Below are positions 14,101-20,306 of a stretch of DNA of 32,782 nt, in pieces. The notes beneath the pieces are model-generated. The model did not search any database and was not told the origin of the DNA. It saw only the letters and a program-made list of their open reading frames with translations. Each line of letters starts with the position of its first letter. Position 1 is the first letter of the stretch. Source of the stretch: JAPWJZ01 sp035626855 (GTDB lineage Bacteria; Pseudomonadota; Alphaproteobacteria; Micavibrionales; UBA2020); contig DASPMW010000137.1 in NCBI GenBank assembly GCA_035626855.1, forward strand, positions 1-32,782. The letters run 5' to 3'. Position numbers and translations under genes: made by a program.

Positions 14101-14954
14101 GATCCTTCGCTGAGTGTCGTCATCCCCGCGCAGGCGGGGATCCATGAAGGCGCCGAATGATCGCAGCCTGCTTGTTTTGTCCTGTTGGATCCCCATTTTC
14201 GCGGGGATGACGAATGATAGGGCGCGCTTACAAAAAACGCGGGATGGCGCGGTATATTCTTTTGTTGTCATCCTGAGCGCAGCGAAGGGTCCCCCTTTCT
14301 TGCGGCGACAAGGAAGATCCTTCGCTGCGCTCAGGATGACAGGGTGGAGAGTCGTCACCCTCGCGCAAGCGGGGATCCATGAGGGGTGCGGAAAGATCGC
14401 AGCCTGCTTGTTTTATCCTGTTGGATCCCCGCTTTCGCGGGGATGACGAATGTAAGGGCGCGCTTACAAAAACGCGGCATAGCCCTCTGCGTATTTTTGT
14501 CACCGCTCAGGATGACAGGGGGGAGTCGTCATCCCCGCGCAGGCGGGGATCCATGAAGGTTGCGGAGTGATCGCAGCCTGGTTGTTTTATCCTGTTGGAT
14601 CCCCGCTTTCGCGGGGATGACGAATGTTAGGGTGCGTTTCAAAACGTGGCATATCTCTCTGCGTATTTTTTGTCATCCTGAGCGCAGCGAAGGATCTCCC
14701 TTTCTCGCGGCCGGCAAGAGAGATCCTTCGCTGCGCTCAGGATGACAAGCAGGCCGCCGTCATTCCGCAACCTTCATGGATCCCCGCCTGCGCGGGGATG
14801 ACGAATGTTAGGACGCGTTTCGCAAAACGCGGGATCGCACGCGGTGTATTTCTTTTGTCGTCATCCTGAGCGCAGCGAAGGATCGCCCTTTCTTGCGGCG
14901 GACAAGGGAGATCCTTCGCTGCGCTCAGGATGGCAGCCTTGGGGATGACGAATT
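14101..14954. repeat. Tandem array of composite palindromic repeats (types A and B alternating)
   Basis: This gene-free stretch is built from alternating type A elements (about 95 bases, GTCATCCCCGCGCAGGCGGG ... CGCGGGGATGACG) and type B elements (about 75 bases, GTCATCCTGAGCGCAGCGAA, GGATC ... GATCCTTCGCTGCGCTCAGG, ATGAC). They are joined by a conserved linker of about 50 bases containing GGGCGCGCTTACAAAAACGC-like sequence. A copies: 14119-14212, 14354-14448, 14528-14622, 14759-14803 (partial). B copies: 14267-14340, 14499-14516 (collapsed to its ends), 14672-14746, 14860-14934. Relics of B (14101-14114) and A (14941-14954) bound the array. The period of A-linker-B-linker is about 232 bases, shortened to about 174 where B collapsed. 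All copies can form hairpins. I see no coding capacity and no transposase. Confidence 0.9.
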
Positions 14955-14960
14955 GCGCGA

Positions 14961-14993
14961 AAAAACCCCGCTGCATCGCTGCGGCGGGGTTTT
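14961..14993 (-). terminator. Intrinsic terminator of the DUF892 gene
   Basis: On the minus strand, AAAACCCCGC is followed by GCGGGGTTTTTT. The stem ACCCCGC (14965-14971) pairs with GCGGGGT (14984-14990), with a T-run beyond it. It lies 27 bases past the stop codon of the gene at 15020. Confidence 0.85.
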
Positions 14994-15019
14994 CGTCTCC
15001 GTGACTTTGTCGCGGAAGC

Positions 15020-15520
15020 TTATGCGGCTTCCTGCATCGCTTTTGCGTTGACGCGCTTGTCGGCGAGGGCGGTCAGGCTGGAGTCGGTTTTCGATTCCTG
15101 CTTGAGCGTTTCGTCGAGCAGCTTGGCCGCGTCGCGCATGCCGAGGACTTCGGCCCAGCGCTTCAGCGTGCCGTAGCGCGAGATTTCGTAGTGCTCGACC
15201 GCCTGCGCGGCTGCAAGCAGGCCGGCATCGAGCGCGGGCGTGCCTTTGTAGTCTTCCATGATCTCTTCACCCTCTTCGAGGATGCCGTCGATCGCGGGGC
15301 AGGTCTTGCCCTGCGGGCGCTTGCCGATGATTTCGAACACCTGCTCGAGGCGCTCGATCTGGCCTTCGGTTTCGTCGCGGTGCTTTTCAAACGCGGCGGC
15401 GAGGTCGTCGCTCTCGGTCGCTTTCGCCATCTTCGGCAGCGATTTCAGGATTTTCTTTTCTGCGTAGTAAACATCTTTCAGGGTGTCGTGAAAGAGGTTC
15501 TCGAGGGTTTTGGTAGCCAT
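15020..15520 (-). CDS. Ferritin-like DUF892 (YciE/YciF family) protein
   Basis: The 166-residue product matches the DUF892 family, four-helix ferritin-like proteins often induced by osmotic, stationary-phase or oxidative stress. The start TLENLFHDTLKDVYYAEKKI is diagnostic. It also has KHRDETEGQIERLEQVF (about 46-62) and EHYEISRYGTL (about 109-119), whose Glu/His residues are positioned as in di-iron helical bundles. Whether it binds iron or oxidises it is not shown. The start at 15520 is supported by GGAG upstream, while the longer in-frame ATG at 15640 would run into the rplT terminator. It is a single-gene unit with its own terminator. Confidence 0.92.
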   Translation of the reverse strand: MATKTLENLFHDTLKDVYYAEKKILKSLPKMAKATESDDLAAAFEKHRDETEGQIERLEQVFEIIGKRPQGKTCPAIDGILEEGEEIMEDYKGTPALDAGLLAAAQAVEHYEISRYGTLKRWAEVLGMRDAAKLLDETLKQESKTDSSLTALADKRVNAKAMQEAA

Positions 15521-15594
15521 GATGATGCGCTCCGTTATGCGGGGTTGAATAGCTGCAGGCAAACATGCCGCGGCGCATTTGGGTTCCGTCCATG

Positions 15595-15628
15595 AAAAAA
15601 CCCCGGCGCTTGCGCGACCGGGGTCTTT
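15595..15628 (-). terminator. Intrinsic terminator of the rpmI-rplT operon
   Basis: On the minus strand, CCCCGG (complement of 15618-15623) pairs with CCGGGG (complement of 15601-15606) through a GC-rich loop, and six T residues follow (complement of 15595-15600). It is located just after the rplT stop codon. Confidence 0.88.
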
Positions 15629-15650
15629 GTCTTCGTTCATTCAAAAAAGC

Positions 15651-16034
15651 TTAAGCGGCTTTCTTGTCCGAGGCTTTCGACTTCAGCGCGTCCTTCGCCG
15701 AAGCGGCGATGGCGGCGAAGCCGGCGGGGTCGTGGATCGCGATGTCCGACAGAACTTTGCGGTCCAGCTGGTTGCCCGCGATTTTCAGGCCGTTCATCAG
15801 CGTGGAGTAGGTCATGCCGTTCAGGCGCGCGCCGGCGTTGATACGCTGGATCCACAGGCCGCGGAAGTCGCGCTTCTTGTTGCGACGGTCGCGGTATGCG
15901 TAACGCAGTGCCTTTTCGACTTTCTCGATAGCGACGCGGTAGCATTTGCTGCCACGGCCGCGATAGCCTTTCGCGAGCTCGAGGATTTTCTTGTGGCGGT
16001 TGATCGAGGCTGTGCCTCCCTTGACGCGAGCCAT
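15651..16034 (-). CDS. rplT: 50S ribosomal protein L20
   Basis: L20 binds 23S rRNA early in large-subunit assembly and represses the rpmI-rplT operon in bacteria where this has been studied. The 127-residue product shows the family pattern: MARVKGGTASINRHKKIL, LAKGYRGRGSKCYRVA, then ALRYAYRDRRNKKRDFRGLW and IQRINAGARLNGMTYS, and a C-terminal helical domain with a short Lys/Ala tail. The ATG shares one base with the stop of rpmI (TAATG), a tighter coupling than the usual spacer between these genes. The operon ends at the intrinsic terminator 15595-15628. Confidence 0.98.
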   Translation of the reverse strand: MARVKGGTASINRHKKILELAKGYRGRGSKCYRVAIEKVEKALRYAYRDRRNKKRDFRGLWIQRINAGARLNGMTYSTLMNGLKIAGNQLDRKVLSDIAIHDPAGFAAIAASAKDALKSKASDKKAA

Positions 16035-16291
16035 TATGCGGCCTCCTTCTTGTTCGGGCCGTCATAGCGGCGTTTCTTGCGCTGCAGCTTGCGCTGGTAG
16101 GGCAGGAAATCGTCGAGGATGATGCGGGCATCCGACCCGTTCAGGATCAGGGTCGAGCAGCCGGCCAGTTTCATGCGCTTGGATTTGCTGGTCATGCGGT
16201 GGCGTTTATGTGCGGCGCGAGCCTGCACTTTGCCACGGCGGGTGACACTAAAGCGCTTCTTCGCGCCTGAGTGCGTCTTCATTTTTGGCAT
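16034..16291 (-). CDS. rpmI: 50S ribosomal protein L35 with a C-terminal extension
   Basis: MPKMKTHSGAKKRF is the diagnostic N-terminus of L35. Basic segments follow (KVQARAAHKRHRMTSKSKRM), then DARIILDDFLPY, where L35 normally ends at about residue 65. Here the reading frame continues for about 20 residues (QRKLQRKKRRYDGPNKKEAA) to give 85 aa. The extension is highly basic and fits an rRNA-binding tail. It ends exactly at the overlap with rplT. The start at 16291 is preferred over an ATG six codons upstream because AAGGAAAAC lies before it. infC, which often precedes rpmI, is not here. A good promoter lies at 16391-16420. Confidence 0.96.
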   Translation of the reverse strand: MPKMKTHSGAKKRFSVTRRGKVQARAAHKRHRMTSKSKRMKLAGCSTLILNGSDARIILDDFLPYQRKLQRKKRRYDGPNKKEAA

Positions 16292-16390
16292 TTTGTTTTC
16301 CTTTTTCAAGAGTATCCCGTCATCGAGGCAGCCAATTCGAGCCAGATCACGGGCGCCGATTCCAAGCGGGAAGCGGCTTTATGGAGAAAC

Positions 16391-16420
16391 TATATAGGCG
16401 GGGGAGGGTATCCAAGTCAA
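16391..16420 (-). promoter_or_regulatory. Probable promoter of rpmI-rplT
   Basis: Read on the minus strand, TTGACT (complement of 16415-16420) is followed by an 18-base spacer and TATATA (complement of 16391-16396). Transcription would begin near 16384, giving a leader of about 90 bases to the rpmI start. Confidence 0.6.
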
Positions 16421-16511
16421 GGAAAAGCAGGGCTTTGGCACGGTTTTTGAACATAATATTGGCATTATGCTGCGAATTATGCGGCAGCAGCCCGTTATGA
16501 CATTGATAAAC

Positions 16512-16539
16512 TTGAATTTAAGGCAAAGAGACCTAGAAT
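16512..16539 (+). promoter_or_regulatory. Possible promoter of the PilZ gene
   Basis: TTGAAT (16512-16517) and TAGAAT (16534-16539, five of six -10 positions) are spaced by 16 bases. Transcription would begin near 16546, about 63 bases before the ATG at 16609. Confidence 0.45.
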
Positions 16540-16608
16540 AATGAGCACGGGATAAAGAAACCGCCATGTACGGATGGCGACACTTTTAAACCGATGGGGA
16601 GACTGAAC

Positions 16609-17010
16609 ATGATTATCCAGACGATCCTGAACAAGCTGGGCCTCGGCGATGGCAGCCTCAACAAGGACGCGGCGCAGGCGCGCCGCCGCCATGTCCGCCA
16701 TCCGGCCGTTTCGGCCGAAGTGGTCGTAGCCGACCGCGTCTTCAACCTGAAGGACTGGAGCATGGGCGGATTTTTCTTTGACCCGCCGCCCGGCAGCGCG
16801 CTTGCCGTCGGCGACCGCGTGCAGTTCCACCTGCGCTTCCGCCTGCCGAACGAAACCGTGACGATCACGCAGCCGGGTCGCATCGTGCGCGCCGTGCGCC
16901 GCGGGCTCGGCGCCGAATTCGCGCCGCTCAACCCCGAAACGAAGCGCAAATTCGAGCGCGTGCTCGACGGTTTCCATGCGATGAACTTCCTCGCCTCGCA
17001 AAAGGCCTGA
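16609..17010 (+). CDS. PilZ-domain protein (probable cyclic-di-GMP receptor)
   Basis: The 133-residue product is a single PilZ domain. The first ligand motif is RRRHVR (25-30, the RxxxR type) and the second is DWSMGG (49-54, the D/NxSxxG type), spaced as in c-di-GMP-binding members. The remaining strands (VGDRVQFHLRFRLP, TQPGRIVRAVRRGLGAEFAPL) complete the barrel, and a C-terminal helix (KRKFERVLDGFHAM) follows. An N-terminal segment of about 20 residues precedes the domain. The start at 16609 is supported by GGGGAGACTG; an in-frame ATG five codons upstream lies inside that site. It is likely a cytoplasmic adaptor linking c-di-GMP to motility or surface functions; the target is unknown. An intrinsic terminator follows. 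Confidence 0.92.
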   Translation: MIIQTILNKLGLGDGSLNKDAAQARRRHVRHPAVSAEVVVADRVFNLKDWSMGGFFFDPPPGSALAVGDRVQFHLRFRLPNETVTITQPGRIVRAVRRGLGAEFAPLNPETKRKFERVLDGFHAMNFLASQKA

Positions 17011-17042
17011 TTGCCAGCTATTTGAAAACACGCTACAAAAGG

Positions 17043-17066
17043 GCACCGGGATTCCGGTGCTTTTTT
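17043..17066 (+). terminator. Intrinsic terminator after the PilZ gene
   Basis: GCACCGG (17043-17049) pairs with CCGGTGC (17054-17060) around a four-base loop, and six T residues follow directly (17061-17066). Confidence 0.9.
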
Positions 17067-17085
17067 GCTTTAAAGGGAGACGAGG

Positions 17086-17406
17086 ATGGGTCCGCTAATC
17101 GCCCTGCTCATGCTGATCGGCTCGGCCGTCGCCTGGTGCTTTTTCGCCTGGAAGCCGCAATATGCCGAGGAGCGGGCGGTCAGCGTCTTCAACTGGTCGG
17201 TGATCGGCGCCTGCGCCATGATCTGCCTCGCCTGGATCCTCAATATGAGCGTGGTGCTCAACGCCGAGATCCTCGACAAATTCCGCTGGCCCTTCGCAAT
17301 CATCGGCGCGCTCGGCATCGAGATCGTGTTCCTCAGCGTGATGTGCCTCGTGCGCAATTTCTGGGTCTTCAAGCCGAGCCGCCCGGGCGGACGGCGGGGG
17401 TTCTGA
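17086..17406 (+). CDS. Small membrane protein with three predicted helices, 106 aa
   Basis: I do not recognise this family. Three hydrophobic helices are evident: about 3-22 (PLIALLMLIGSAVAWCFFAW), about 38-55 (VIGACAMICLAWILNMSV), and about 69-90 (PFAIIGALGIEIVFLSVMCL). The tail is short and basic (KPSRPGGRRGF). AAGGGAGACGAGG precedes the ATG. The stop codon shares one base with the pyrE start (TGATG), so it is translationally coupled to pyrE. Placed just after a terminator, it is the first gene of a two-gene unit. No catalytic residues are recognisable. Confidence 0.75.
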   Translation: MGPLIALLMLIGSAVAWCFFAWKPQYAEERAVSVFNWSVIGACAMICLAWILNMSVVLNAEILDKFRWPFAIIGALGIEIVFLSVMCLVRNFWVFKPSRPGGRRGF

Positions 17407-18089
17407 TGGAATCCTCCAAAATCGCGCAGCGCACGGCGCAGCTGCTGATCGACATCAAGGCTGTCCATTTTAACGCCGACAAGCCCTATATCTTCACCTC
17501 CGGCTGGGCGAGCCCCGTCTATATCGACTGCCGCAAGGTGATCTCTTTCCTCGAGCCGCGGCGCGAGATCATCCGCATGGGGTGCGAGCTGCTGACGGCG
17601 CAGTGCGACCTCAAAAACATCGACTACATCGCCGGTGGCGAGACGGCCGGTATTTCCTACGCCGCCTGGATTTCGGAAGCGCTCGGCAAGCCGATGCTGT
17701 ATGTGCGCAAAAAACCCAAAGGCTTCGGCCGCGGCGCGCAGATCGAGGGCGAGATGCCCGAGGGCGCGCGCGTGCTGCTCGTCGAAGACCTCGCAACCGA
17801 TGGCGCCAGCAAGGTCGCCTTCGCCAATGCCCTGCGCGAGGGCGGCGGGGTCGTCGGCGATGTGTTCTCCGTTTTCTTTTATAACATCTACAAAGAAAGC
17901 CCGCAGATCTTCAGCGATGCGCAACTGAAGCTGCATTACCTCGCGACCTGGCGCGATGTGCTGGCGGAGGCGCGGGCGCGCCAGCTGTTCCCGGAAGCGA
18001 CCTTTGCCGAAGTCGAAAAATTCCTGTCCTCCCCCGCGGAATGGTCGCGCGACCATGGCGGCGCTTTCGAGCGCGCGAAGACGGCGTGA
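17406..18089 (+). CDS. pyrE: Orotate phosphoribosyltransferase
   Basis: PyrE joins orotate and PRPP to make orotidine 5'-phosphate in pyrimidine synthesis. The 227-residue product contains the PRPP-binding motif VLLVEDLATDGAS (about 123-135) and the flexible catalytic loop RKKPKGFGRG (101-110), which has Lys and Gly residues but not the KxHG form of the E. coli enzyme. I recall this loop form from other alphaproteobacterial long-form PyrE proteins. IFTSGWASPVYIDCRKVISF at the N-terminus and AGGETAGISYAAWIS around the substrate loop agree with the family. The start ATG at 17406 overlaps the stop of the preceding membrane-protein gene. No terminator is obvious before the next transcription unit, which has its own promoter. 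Confidence 0.97.
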   Translation: MESSKIAQRTAQLLIDIKAVHFNADKPYIFTSGWASPVYIDCRKVISFLEPRREIIRMGCELLTAQCDLKNIDYIAGGETAGISYAAWISEALGKPMLYVRKKPKGFGRGAQIEGEMPEGARVLLVEDLATDGASKVAFANALREGGGVVGDVFSVFFYNIYKESPQIFSDAQLKLHYLATWRDVLAEARARQLFPEATFAEVEKFLSSPAEWSRDHGGAFERAKTA

Positions 18090-18129
18090 ACCAGCTGATA
18101 CTGCTTGCTAATTCCGTAGCCGCTTTCCG

Positions 18130-18158
18130 TTGACTTATTTTCATAAACCTGCTTTATT
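18130..18158 (+). promoter_or_regulatory. Probable promoter of the tandem small-gene array
   Basis: TTGACT (18130-18135) and TTTATT (18153-18158) are separated by 17 bases, with transcription starting near 18165. It stands directly upstream of the first of six closely packed small genes, consistent with one polycistronic transcript. Confidence 0.55.
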
Positions 18159-18187
18159 GGGCCATTATTTCCAGGCAGGCGAATCCC

Positions 18188-18451
18188 ATGGCATTTGAAG
18201 ACATCGACGATTACGGCGATACGGATGAAAACCTGAACGGCATCCGCCGCGATATCCGTGAAGCAACCTCCAAAATAAAAAAGGGCCAGGAAAAATCGAT
18301 CGCGAATGACGAGGCGATGCTGGCGGCGTTCAACCGCGTGGCCGATGTGCTGGGCCAGCTGGTCGTGGAAGTGAAGGGGTTGCGCAGCGATCTTTCCGGC
18401 GGCACGCTCGACAAGCCGGCAAAGCTCGCCCCGCCGAAACAGGGGGGCTAG
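18188..18451 (+). CDS. Small helical protein 1 of the DKP-tail family, 87 aa
   Basis: This is the first of six small genes read in one direction with almost no spacing. I do not recognise the family. It has an acidic N-terminus (MAFEDIDDYGDTDENLNGI), then a long predicted amphipathic helix from about residue 20 to 70. The core AFNRVADVLGQLVVEVKGLR (47-66) is shared with the following genes. The tail is LDKPAKLAPPKQGG. No membrane segment or catalytic motif is visible; the helix shows heptad-like spacing, suggesting coiled-coil oligomers. CAGGCAGGCG precedes the ATG. The stop TAG abuts the next ATG, and the GGGGGG run of its last codons serves as that gene's ribosome site. Confidence 0.78.
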   Translation: MAFEDIDDYGDTDENLNGIRRDIREATSKIKKGQEKSIANDEAMLAAFNRVADVLGQLVVEVKGLRSDLSGGTLDKPAKLAPPKQGG

Positions 18452-18706
18452 ATGGATTACTACGACAAGCGCGAGATTCTGGATGCCGTCGAAGACGTCG
18501 AGCGCCGCATGCAGCACGGCGTGAACGCGCTGCAGGACGATATGCGCCGCGCGGAGGGTAACCAGAAACAGATGCTCGAAGCTTTCAACGAGGTTGCGGC
18601 GGTGCTGAAAGAGCTGGCGGAAGAAATAAAAGGCCTGCGCCGCGACCTCAACCCTGAACTCGACAAGCCCGCGAAACTTTCCGCGCCGAAAGGGGCGACG
18701 CCATGA
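18452..18706 (+). CDS. Small helical protein 2 of the DKP-tail family, 84 aa
   Basis: The N-terminus MDYYDKREILDAVEDVERRM resembles that of the next protein (YYDEEKIRAIVTASEKRM). The shared core AFNEVAAVLKELAEEIKGLR (about 44-63) continues RDLNP and ends in the tail LDKPAKLSAPKGATP. The whole protein is predicted helical and highly charged, with no membrane segment. Its stop overlaps the start of the next gene by ATGA, indicating coupled translation and probably controlled stoichiometry. The function is unknown. Helical bundles or filaments with its neighbours are the simplest guess. Confidence 0.78.
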   Translation: MDYYDKREILDAVEDVERRMQHGVNALQDDMRRAEGNQKQMLEAFNEVAAVLKELAEEIKGLRRDLNPELDKPAKLSAPKGATP

Positions 18707-18942
18707 GCAGCCTTGGCTACTACGATGAAGAAAAAATCCGGGCCATCGTCACCGCGTCAGAAAAGCGCATGAAGACGGAATTCGACGCGGCCGCCAAGCG
18801 CGACCGCCAGATTGCCGAAGCGATGGGCGGCATCGCGGCGGCCCTGAAAGAACTGACAGGCGAGATCAAGGCGCTCCGCGCCGACCTCAACCCCGAAATG
18901 GACAAGCCCGTCAAGCTCGCCCCGCCGAAGCAGGGGGGCTGA
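18703..18942 (+). CDS. Small helical protein 3 of the DKP-tail family, 79 aa
   Basis: This begins MSSLGYYDEEKIRAIVTASE and continues into the family core in a variant form, AMGGIAAALKELTGEIKALR (about 40-59), where the AFN of its siblings is replaced by AMG. RADLNP follows, then the tail MDKPVKLAPPKQGG. The DNA for the tail is almost the same as that at the end of gene 1 of the array, pointing to duplication of the 3' module. AAAGGGGCGACG precedes the ATG inside the upstream gene. The next start lies three bases beyond the stop. Confidence 0.77.
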   Translation: MSSLGYYDEEKIRAIVTASEKRMKTEFDAAAKRDRQIAEAMGGIAAALKELTGEIKALRADLNPEMDKPVKLAPPKQGG

Positions 18943-18945
18943 CCC

Positions 18946-19203
18946 ATGCCGATGGACAAGCAGGATTACGACATGGTGAAATCGCTGCGCGATGCGGTGC
19001 GGAGCGGCGACGACATCACGCATAACCTGCTGCGCCAGCTGAACCAGCGGCAGGAAAAATCCGACGCGCAAATGGTCACCGCCTTCAACAACGTCGCAAC
19101 AGCGCTCCGCGAGCTGGGCGACGAGATCAAGGGCCTGCGCCGCGACCTCGCGCCCGAGCTCGACAAGCCGAAGCTCTCCCAGCCGAAACGCGGGCCGAAA
19201 TGA
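18946..19203 (+). CDS. Small helical protein 4 of the DKP-tail family, 85 aa
   Basis: MPMDKQDYDMVKSLRDAVRS starts a predicted helix that continues through LLRQLNQRQEKSDAQMV into the core AFNNVATALRELGDEIKGLR (about 48-67). RDLAP follows, then the tail LDKPKLSQPKRGPK. It is all helical and charged with no membrane segment. The ribosome site is the GGGGGG run at the end of gene 3. The stop overlaps the next ATG by four bases (ATGA). It belongs clearly to the same family as genes 1-3. Confidence 0.78.
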   Translation: MPMDKQDYDMVKSLRDAVRSGDDITHNLLRQLNQRQEKSDAQMVTAFNNVATALRELGDEIKGLRRDLAPELDKPKLSQPKRGPK

Positions 19204-19478
19204 CCACCGATTACGACGCCCATAGCAAGATCCGCCGGCTAAAAACCAGCCTGGAGAGCGTCGAGAGCGCCGGCAAAACCAACGCGCGCGACATCAAGAA
19301 ACTGCGCGAGGAATTCGATGCCATCCGCCGCGACCAGCAGCAAATCATCGACAACCAGCAAAAGCAAACTGCAGCGATCGAGCGCCTCGCGGATATGCTG
19401 GAGCGGATGAACAGCGACCTCTATCCGAGAATTGGCGATACGAAAAAAGCGCTGAAACACCCAAGTCCTGGTAAATAA
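19200..19478 (+). CDS. Small coiled-coil protein 5 of the array, 92 aa
   Basis: This is a more diverged member. Almost the whole length (about 8-75) is a predicted coiled coil (IRRLKTSLESVESAGKTNAR, then LREEFDAIRRDQQQIIDNQQ, then IERLADMLERMNSDL). It ends in a basic Lys/Pro tail KKALKHPSPGK that takes the place of the DKP tail. The IERLADMLERMNSDL segment lines up with the FNxVAxxLxxL core of genes 1-4. It overlaps gene 4 by ATGA. An 18-base gap then separates it from gene 6. The function is unknown. Confidence 0.72.
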   Translation: MTTDYDAHSKIRRLKTSLESVESAGKTNARDIKKLREEFDAIRRDQQQIIDNQQKQTAAIERLADMLERMNSDLYPRIGDTKKALKHPSPGK

Positions 19479-19495
19479 TTTTATCGGAGAACGCC

Positions 19496-19723
19496 ATGCC
19501 AAAATTCGAAGACGCCGCCGAGACCCTGCGTATCGAGGCGGAAAAAGTATTTTCCCCGCGCCGTGGTTTAGATGGCGTGACAACGTCCCTTTACGGGCAG
19601 CCGCTCAATCCTGCTGAAACGCTGCGCATCGAAGCGGAGAAAGGCGACAGCTTCGATCAACTTAAGTTGCGCGACGCGATGGACGATCTGCGCCGTCAGA
19701 TTTCGCCGGCGATGCGGAAATAA
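19496..19723 (+). CDS. Small protein 6 of the array, 75 aa, with an internal repeat
   Basis: This contains the ten-residue string AETLRIEAEK twice (residues 8-17 and 40-49). The two DNA copies differ at six third-codon positions but encode identical residues, so the repeat has been kept by selection on the protein rather than by recent copying. A linker with Arg/Gly/Tyr separates them, and a short helix LKLRDAMDDLRRQISPAMRK ends the protein. It lacks the DKP tail and may be only a neighbour of the family. CGGAGAACG precedes the ATG. It is the last gene of the run; a type A palindrome follows at 19798. Confidence 0.7.
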   Translation: MPKFEDAAETLRIEAEKVFSPRRGLDGVTTSLYGQPLNPAETLRIEAEKGDSFDQLKLRDAMDDLRRQISPAMRK

Positions 19724-19797
19724 GGTATAGCCTCCATCAGAAACCGAACGTAGCGGCAACTGGAAGCCGGACGCATCGTGGTTGACGTTTCCGCGCG

Positions 19798-19890
19798 CAT
19801 CCCCGCGCAGGCGGGGATCCATGGTGCTGCTCGTCCGCGCAGATGCTGCTTGGCTGTCGCTGTTGGATCCCCGCTTTCGCGGGGATGACG
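19798..19890. repeat. Dispersed palindromic element, type A (copy 2)
   Basis: The left arm CATCCCCGCGCAGGCGGGGA, then TCCATG, is matched by the right arm GGATCCCCGCTTTCGCGGGG, then ATGACG. The interior TGCTGCTCGTCCG is the same as in the 8297 copy. It sits between the convergent small-gene array and folB. Confidence 0.85.
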
Positions 19891-19922
19891 ACGAGTGTTT
19901 TCACAGGATGACAAATGAGCGA

Positions 19923-20306
19923 TCAGCGCGTTCTCGTGAGCGTCACGCCAAGCGTATTCACGCCCTTCATATGGCCCTTTACGGGCGAAAACGGCTTGGT
20001 CTTTTCGATGGTGACTTCGGCGGATGTCACGCGCTTGTCGGTGAAGATGCGATCGAGGATTTCGTCGCCAAAGGTCTCCAGCAGGTCCCAGTGCTGTTTC
20101 GCGGCCACTTCCTTCACGATCGTCACGGCGTCGCCATAGGAAATAATATCCTTGATCGTCTCGATCTTCCCCTTGCGGCGCGTGCGCCTGAAGGTGATAT
20201 CGACGTTCACGATCAGGTGCTGTGGGCCTTTCTTTTCCTGCGGGAAGATGCCGACGCGGGCCATAATTTCGAGGTCGCGGGCGAAAATGGTGCAGCTGTC
20301 AGCCAT
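19923..20306 (-). CDS. folB: Dihydroneopterin aldolase
   Basis: FolB converts 7,8-dihydroneopterin to 6-hydroxymethyl-dihydropterin and glycolaldehyde in folate synthesis. The 127-residue product shows family features. IFARDLEIMARVGIFPQEKK is at the N-terminus; the catalytic Glu or Lys of other members must be read against this region. HLIVNVDITFRR, then ISYGDAVTIVKEVA, then LLETFGDEILDRIFTD and SAEVTIEKTKPFSP follow in the usual order. The start at 20306 is preferred over longer in-frame options because AAAGGG precedes it. It overlaps the end of ruvX by eight bases and is probably co-transcribed with it. folK and folP are not in the window. Confidence 0.92.
   Translation of the reverse strand: MADSCTIFARDLEIMARVGIFPQEKKGPQHLIVNVDITFRRTRRKGKIETIKDIISYGDAVTIVKEVAAKQHWDLLETFGDEILDRIFTDKRVTSAEVTIEKTKPFSPVKGHMKGVNTLGVTLTRTR

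Larger units (their letters stand above)
16292..16608. other. Intergenic region with divergent promoters
   Basis: These 317 bases contain no gene I can support. They hold the leftward rpmI promoter (16391-16420) and a rightward promoter for the PilZ gene (16512-16539). The predicted rpmI leader is about 90 bases long and could be a target of L20 autoregulation, but I do not see a convincing mimic of the L20 rRNA site. Confidence 0.6.

Noticed and set aside
14101..14954. Possible CRISPR array because of regular repeats
   Set aside because: The repeats are long, palindromic and of two types. The segments between them are themselves conserved rather than unique spacers, and there are no cas genes nearby.
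16292..16390. A riboswitch or L20-binding leader before rpmI
   Set aside because: The leader is long enough, but I could not find a convincing paired structure or rRNA-like L20 site by eye, so I do not annotate one.
18188..19723. Prophage or phage-tail remnants as the origin of the small-gene array
   Set aside because: No capsid, tail, integrase or lysis gene is present. The tails and cores are shared among the genes and with a distant chromosomal gene, and base composition fits the neighbours.
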